Positions 59,966 through 64,000 of a stretch of 64,000 bases of DNA are shown here, piece by piece. The position numbers and the translations under genes were made by a program. Source of the DNA: Alphaproteobacteria bacterium (GTDB lineage: Bacteria > Pseudomonadota > Alphaproteobacteria > UBA8366). Under the pieces are notes generated by a model, which saw nothing but the letters and a program-made list of their open reading frames with translations, was not told the DNA's origin and did no database searches. Numbering within the stretch: the stretch's first letter is position 1; the number at the start of each line of letters is the position of its first letter. Location: contig JANQKC010000028.1 of the NCBI GenBank assembly GCA_028281325.1, positions 122,506 through 186,505 of the forward strand, read 5' to 3'.

Positions 59966-60772
59966 ATGACTTCCCCGCTCGTTCTCGACAGCATCACCCG
60001 CCTGGACGACAGCTTTCGCGGCCAGGTTCTCGTCGCCGGATCGCATGGCGGCGTCTACGCGACCTATCTGGCCGCGCTGGGGCGGCTGCGCGGCGTCATC
60101 CTCAACGATGCGGGCGTCGGCAAGGACGAGGCCGGGATCGGCGGGCTCGGCTATCTCGACGAGATGGGCATGGCGGCGGCGACCGTCGCGCATACGTCGG
60201 CACGGATCGGCGACGGGGCCGACATGATGCGCCGGGGCGTGATCAGCCACGCCAATGCGCATGCGCTGGCGGCGGGCTGCATGGTCGGCATGGCCTGCGC
60301 CGACGCCGCCGCTTGCCTTCAGAACGCCCCGATCCCCGACATCGATCCGCCGGAGAAACAGGAAGCGCGATTCCTGTTGGCCACCGAACCCGGCCAGCCG
60401 GAGGTTTGGGGAATCGATTCGAATTCCCTGGTGACGCCGGAGGACCGCGACCGCATCCTGGTCACCGGCTCGCACGGGCAATTGCTCGGCGGCAAACCGG
60501 AAACCGCAATCAAACACGACGTGATCGCCGCGCTCTACAACGACGCGGGCATCGGGATCGACGACGCCGGGACCAGCCGCCTGCCCGCCCTCGACGCGCG
60601 CGGGATCGCCGGGGCGACCGTGTCGCACGATAGCGCCCGCATCGGCGACGCGCGCTCGACCTACGAGGACGGTATCGTCACGCACCTCAACGAAACCGCG
60701 ATCCGCCTGGGCGGCACGGCCGGCATGACGGCAAAGGGCCTCGTCGCCGCCATCGCGCAAGCGGCCGCATAA
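59966..60772 (+). CDS. unknown protein with internal tandem duplication
   Basis: A 268-residue cytosolic protein of no family I know, formed by two repeats. Repeat 1 (about 21-100): VLVAGSHGG, ILNDAGVGKDEAGI, AATVAHTSARIGD, ISHANAHA. Repeat 2 (about 164-245): ILVTGSHGQ, LYNDAGIGIDDAGT, GATVSHDSARIGD, VTHLNETA. The distance from NDAG to SARIGD is 31 residues in both; from GSHG to NDAG it is 22 and 24. The His, Asp and Arg in shared positions look like a binding or active site, perhaps one per repeat or one at their interface. It starts 5 nt after the serine hydrolase and 21 nt before the dipeptidase. Confidence 0.75.
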   Translation: MTSPLVLDSITRLDDSFRGQVLVAGSHGGVYATYLAALGRLRGVILNDAGVGKDEAGIGGLGYLDEMGMAAATVAHTSARIGDGADMMRRGVISHANAHALAAGCMVGMACADAAACLQNAPIPDIDPPEKQEARFLLATEPGQPEVWGIDSNSLVTPEDRDRILVTGSHGQLLGGKPETAIKHDVIAALYNDAGIGIDDAGTSRLPALDARGIAGATVSHDSARIGDARSTYEDGIVTHLNETAIRLGGTAGMTAKGLVAAIAQAAA

Positions 60773-60793
60773 CAAGAATAAGGAGACCCGATC

Positions 60794-61804
60794 GTGTCCA
60801 CCGCCGCGGAAATCCAACAAAACGGCCTCGTCATCGACGGCCTGTCCTACTACAGCGACGGCTACACGGGCGACTTGCGCACCGGCGGCGTCGACGCGCT
60901 GAACGTCACCATTACCAATTTCGAGGCGGAGTATGCCGAGACCTGCGACCGCATCGCCGGGTGGCTCGCCGCACTCAAAGAACCGAAGTCAGAATGGCGG
61001 CTGATCGAGCGCGCCGCCGATCTGCAAACGGCCAAGCAAGCCAGACAGATCGGCCTCATCATGGGCTGGCAGAACATGCGTCCCATGGGCGACCGACTCG
61101 ACCGGCTGGAACTGTTCCATCGGCTGGGCGTCCGCGTCATGCAGATCACCTACAACTACCGCAACGCGCTCGGCGACGGTTGCCTGGAGACAGAGGATTC
61201 CGGGCTCAGCGTCTTGGGCCGCGAGGCGGTAAAGGCGATGAACGACCTCGGCATCGCCATTGACCTCAGCCACGTGGGACACCGCACCTCGCTCGACGCC
61301 ATCGCATTGAGCGAGAAGCCGGTGCTGGCGACCCACGCCAACGCCAGGGCGTTGACCGATTTGGTGCGCAACAAGTCCGACGACGTGATCAAGGCCATCG
61401 CCGAGACCGGCGGCGTGATCGGCGCCAGCGTCTACGGACCGATGCTCTGGGACGGCGACGTGACCCGCCGCCCCACGGTGGACGATTTCGTCCGGCATGT
61501 GGAACACATCGTCGACCTTGTCGGCATCGACCATGTCGGCTTCGGCACCGACCTGCCGGCGTCGCGCGACCTCCGGAAAACCGCCTACGAAGCCGCGAAC
61601 CGCCGGCTGTGGACCGGCATCTCCAGCTACGGCGACGCCTTCGGCCACGATATTCCGGCACGCTACATCGAAGCGGCGAATTCCCATGCCAAGTTGCCTG
61701 CCGTCACCGAAGCCTTGGTCGCACGCGGCTGGAAGGACGCGGATATCGCCGCCTATCTCGGCGGCAACTTCGCCCGCGCGCTGGGTGAGATTTGGGACGG
61801 TTAG
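60794..61804 (+). CDS. M19 membrane-dipeptidase family protein, altered metal site
   Basis: A 336-residue renal-dipeptidase-like TIM barrel. The later metal ligands are present: DLSHVGHR and LATHANARAL, plus GFGTDL (catalytic Asp). The first pair DGHND of the family is replaced by DGLSYY (Leu17, Tyr19), and the bridging Glu (IEG) by WQN. One metal site is probably lost. No signal peptide, so cytosolic. GTG 60794 is the start: AAGGAGA lies 9 nt upstream. Third gene of the operon. It could cleave dipeptides with D-residues or act on a related amide or imide. Confidence 0.87.
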   Translation: MSTAAEIQQNGLVIDGLSYYSDGYTGDLRTGGVDALNVTITNFEAEYAETCDRIAGWLAALKEPKSEWRLIERAADLQTAKQARQIGLIMGWQNMRPMGDRLDRLELFHRLGVRVMQITYNYRNALGDGCLETEDSGLSVLGREAVKAMNDLGIAIDLSHVGHRTSLDAIALSEKPVLATHANARALTDLVRNKSDDVIKAIAETGGVIGASVYGPMLWDGDVTRRPTVDDFVRHVEHIVDLVGIDHVGFGTDLPASRDLRKTAYEAANRRLWTGISSYGDAFGHDIPARYIEAANSHAKLPAVTEALVARGWKDADIAAYLGGNFARALGEIWDG

Positions 61805-61813
61805 ACCGCCCGC

Positions 61814-63559
61814 CTAAACCGGCCGGTCGCCCTTCTCGACCTTGAGCACGCGGCTGTCCACGGCGGGCAGCATCTTGGCCGGGTCGCGGGTGACGATCAT
61901 GTCGATCACGGTCGGGCGGTCGGTCTCCTCAATGCCGGTCTGGATCGCCTTGCCAAGATCCTCGGGGTCCTCGACGCGGATGCCGGTGCAGCCGAAGGCG
62001 TCCGCGATCTTGGCGTAATCCATCTCGACCAGGTCGCTCGACTGGTACTTGCCGTCATACATGGCATGCTGCAGCGCCTTCACATAGCCGGACGCCGCGT
62101 TGTTGACGACACAAATCGTGCAGCCCGCCTTGGTGCGCAGCGCGGTTTCCAAGTCGCCGATCGCCATGTTGAATCCGCCGTCGCCGGTGATGCCGACGAC
62201 CGGACGGTCCGGCACGCCGAGTTGCGCGCCGATCGAGCCCGGCAGCCCATAGCCGATCGAGGCCATGCCCCGGTCGGCGATGTAGGTGCGGCCCGCCAGC
62301 TTGGTGTCGTAGAGGAAACCGGTCCAATGCCCGGCGAAGCCGCCGTCAGCGACCAGCACCGATTCCGCGGGCATCACCTTGTTCAGCTCGTTCAGCATGC
62401 GCGCCATGTTGATCGGACTCTCGGCGGAGTTCAGCCGGTCCGCCGCCTCGGTCTTCCACTTCTCCATCCGCACCGGCACCTCGGCGACATAGTCCTGGCG
62501 CATGGTGCGCTGGCCCGTGGCGCTGTCGGACAGTTCGGCCAACAGGTCCGTCAGTCCTTCGCGCGCGTCGCCCCACAGCCCCACTTCTGTGCGGGTGGTG
62601 CGGCCAATCTCTTCCTCCAGAATGTCCAGATGGATCAGGGGCACGCCCGCCGGCATCAGCGCGAAACGCTTCGTGGGAATCTCGCCGAGCTTCCCGCCTA
62701 CTACTAGTAGACAATCCGACTTCTCGATCAGGTCGTTTGCGATCCGCGAATAGCGGCCGTAGAGACCGGCGGACAGCGGATGCGTGCAGGCGATCCCGCC
62801 CTTGCCACTCATCGTATGCGCGACGGGGATGTTCAGCGTCTCCGCCAATTCCTGCAGCGCTTCGTGCGCATAGGACAGGTGAACCCCGCCGCCGGCCAGG
62901 ATCAGCGGCCGCTTCGCCTTACCCAGGATCGCCGCGGCCCGCGCCAAATCATCGGCCGCCGGGCGCGTGCGCTGTCCCGGGATCGACCGATGCGCGTCGT
63001 CCACCCAGAATTCGTCGGCGGCAAACTCCAACTCGGCGTGGCAGATATCCTCCGGCACGTCGAGCACGACCGGCCCGGGCCGCCCGCCGGTCGCCAGCGC
63101 AAAGGCGCGGCGCACCAATTCGGGAATACGCGTGGCGTCCTCGATGCGGAGCAGTTCCTTCGACGCAGGCGTCAGGATGTCCACCTGCCGGCATTCCTGC
63201 GTCATGTTCTTCCAGGCGTGCAGCCGGTTGGTGTCGCCGGCCAGCACGATCATTGGGATACCCGCGTTCAAGGCCTCCGTCATGCCGGTGATCAGGTTGG
63301 TCACGCCGGGGCCGAGCGTCCCGTCGCAGACGCCGGGGCGTCCGGTGACGCGGGCATAGGCGTCGGCGGCGAAAGCGCCGCAGCGCTCGTCGTTGATCAA
63401 CGTGTGCTGCAACCCGAGGGCGCGCGCGGCCTCGTAGAACGGCAAGAGCTGAAAGCCGCCCATCCCGAACATCCGGTCCGCGCCATGCGCCTTCAGCATT
63501 TCCGCCAAAGCCTCGCCGCCGGTCATCCGCCGCGCGTAGTTATCCGCCGTCCCACTCAT
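61814..63559 (-). CDS. ThDP-dependent enzyme, acetolactate-synthase-like large subunit
   Basis: A 581-residue thiamine-diphosphate enzyme. Seen: the catalytic Glu in INDERCGAFAADAYARVTG, the GTLGPGVTN loop, the central FAD/ADP-like domain (about 190-330) and the ThDP-Mg motif ITGDGGFNMAIGDLETALRT ending in VVNN. No regulatory small subunit gene is adjacent and an authentic IlvB role is uncertain; glyoxylate carboligase, sulfoacetaldehyde acetyltransferase, oxalyl-CoA decarboxylase and benzoylformate decarboxylase are relatives. The start is ATG 63559 behind AAAGGAAC. It converges with the dipeptidase gene, 9 nt apart. Confidence 0.9.
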   Translation of the reverse strand: MSGTADNYARRMTGGEALAEMLKAHGADRMFGMGGFQLLPFYEAARALGLQHTLINDERCGAFAADAYARVTGRPGVCDGTLGPGVTNLITGMTEALNAGIPMIVLAGDTNRLHAWKNMTQECRQVDILTPASKELLRIEDATRIPELVRRAFALATGGRPGPVVLDVPEDICHAELEFAADEFWVDDAHRSIPGQRTRPAADDLARAAAILGKAKRPLILAGGGVHLSYAHEALQELAETLNIPVAHTMSGKGGIACTHPLSAGLYGRYSRIANDLIEKSDCLLVVGGKLGEIPTKRFALMPAGVPLIHLDILEEEIGRTTRTEVGLWGDAREGLTDLLAELSDSATGQRTMRQDYVAEVPVRMEKWKTEAADRLNSAESPINMARMLNELNKVMPAESVLVADGGFAGHWTGFLYDTKLAGRTYIADRGMASIGYGLPGSIGAQLGVPDRPVVGITGDGGFNMAIGDLETALRTKAGCTICVVNNAASGYVKALQHAMYDGKYQSSDLVEMDYAKIADAFGCTGIRVEDPEDLGKAIQTGIEETDRPTVIDMIVTRDPAKMLPAVDSRVLKVEKGDRPV

Positions 63560-63615
63560 GCCTTGTTCCTTTTGTGCGTTTCGATGTTCGAATTGGTTCG
63601 TTTTGAGAGTCCCAT

Positions 63616-63924
63616 GGACTCCCACTTTCGCGGGAGTGACATACCAAGGGGAACAGTCTATCTGCCGTCATTCCCGCGGACGCGGGAATCCAGTTGCGCC
63701 CGCCGATACATCCTTCGACAAGCTCAGGATGAGGACCAAGCTTCCGAAAAACCCTCATGCTGAGCCCGTCGAAGCATGACGATGGATTTCGGAGTCGACG
63801 CCATCCTTCGACAAGCTCAGGATGAGGTCCGTTCATTTCGCATCTCCCTCGTTACCTAATGCTGAGCTTGTCGAAGCATGAGGACGGATGTCGGAACCGA
63901 TGCCATCCTTCGACAAGCTCAGCA
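63616..63924. repeat. REP-like palindromic repeats, array 3, interrupted by an insertion element
   Basis: Family 2: ACTCCCAC-tttc-GCGGGAGTGA-like unit (63616-63639, imperfect) and TCATTCCCGCGGACGCGGGA (63668-63687). Family 1: ATCCTTCGACAAGCTCAGGAT (63710-63730), CATGCTGAGCCCGTCGAAGCATG (63756-63778), ATCCTTCGACAAGCTCAGGAT (63803-63823), ATGCTGAGCTTGTCGAAGCAT (63859-63879) and a truncated unit, CATCCTTCGACAAGCTCAG (63904-63922), after which the repeat sequence breaks off at the insertion element. Five units of family 1 lie at 45-50 bp spacing in alternating orientation. Confidence 0.9.
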
Positions 63925-63931
63925 ACTGTGT

Positions 63932-64000
63932 TTATGTCTCGTTTAGTTTGTATGGTTGCTGATCTCTGATGATGGCGTTGAGCTGGACGATCATCTTTCG
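63932..64000 (-). mobile_element. IS110-family transposase, C-terminal end (cut by window edge)
   Basis: On the minus strand, 22 codons run from the right edge to a TAA at 63932-63934: RKMIVQLNAIIRDQQPYK, then LNET and stop. The K-(M/L)-(I/L)-V-x-L-N-A-(I/M)-(I/V)-R-D-x-x-P-(W/Y) ending is typical of DEDD transposases of the IS110/IS1111 group. The element enters directly after a truncated REP-like palindrome (GACAAGCTCAG to 63922), with about 10 bp between. Most of the element lies outside the window, so its integrity cannot be judged. Confidence 0.75.

Noticed and set aside
61814..63559. IlvB (biosynthetic acetolactate synthase) or Xsc (sulfoacetaldehyde acetyltransferase)
   Set aside because: No IlvN-type subunit or pta gene nearby, and the N-terminal region does not follow the Xsc pattern I remember; left as a ThDP enzyme of unknown substrate.
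1..64000. tRNA, rRNA, riboswitch, replication origin, prophage
   Set aside because: The intergenic regions are short and were read on both strands; none showed a cloverleaf, known aptamer pattern or phage genes. A covariance-model scan would be needed to exclude small RNAs.

Overview
The window reads as one stretch of a GC-rich alphaproteobacterial chromosome, probably an environmental heterotroph of the Rhodospirillales type. I base this on the strongly GC-biased third codon positions, the many CaiB/BaiF CoA-transferases, MmgE/PrpD hydratases and TauD/TfdA oxygenases, a one-piece AcnA-type aconitase, HyuA/HyuB, and interspersed palindromic repeats. No rRNA, tRNA, CRISPR array or phage module was seen. 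Taxonomy is inference; no marker gene is present. Layout: 0-11.3 kb is a catabolic block. It holds a type-2 malate/lactate dehydrogenase (ComC superfamily) directly behind a ComA-like protein, a Cys-nucleophile hydrolase, a PiT phosphate transporter, a TauD-like oxygenase, an HpaB-family flavoprotein, PrpD, a CoA-transferase and a CitE-like lyase. 11.4-12.4 kb is a small DUF2975 / HTH / lipoprotein operon behind an AT-rich palindrome. 12.4-19.9 kb is a GntR regulator facing a MetX-like / gamma-glutamyltransferase-like / M28-like operon, which converges on a GMC oxidoreductase / hotdog operon. 20-28.4 kb is a CoA-ester catabolic regulon: a minus-strand operon of two paralogous alpha/beta hydrolases, an enoyl-CoA hydratase-like protein, a CoA-transferase and PrpD, and a divergent plus-strand pair of an acyl-CoA dehydrogenase and a fused double CoA-transferase. 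28.6-33.6 kb is accessory: a HerA-like ATPase, then a visibly lower-GC run of tightly overlapping small genes that looks like an orphan immunity-gene island (one frameshifted member and one remnant), then a VapBC toxin-antitoxin pair with a readable promoter and operator. 33.6-38.8 kb carries a TauE/SafE exporter and a HyuB/HyuA pair. 39-49.8 kb carries an aldehyde dehydrogenase, an aldo/keto reductase, a DHA2 exporter, a CMD protein, two PEP-mutase/isocitrate-lyase-superfamily lyases, an aconitase and a Bcr-type exporter. 50-58 kb holds a hypothetical gene, an MFS exporter, a PPOX protein, an SDR lacking its catalytic Tyr/Lys, an ArsC/Spx-like protein, a CHASE2 protein with a degenerate cyclase domain, a second TauD-like oxygenase and a third PrpD. 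58-63.6 kb holds a serine hydrolase, an internally duplicated unknown protein and a metal-site-poor M19 dipeptidase in one operon, opposed by a ThDP enzyme. The right edge is a REP-like repeat array interrupted by the end of an IS110-family element. A recurring theme is familiar folds whose signature catalytic residues are altered: ComA-like, HpaB, M28-like, SDR, cyclase, M19, one CaiB domain and the enoyl-CoA hydratase. Several of these enzymes are therefore likely to have unassigned chemistry. The two most unusual loci are the ComA-like/dehydrogenase pair (206-2974) and the orphan immunity island (30289-32912).
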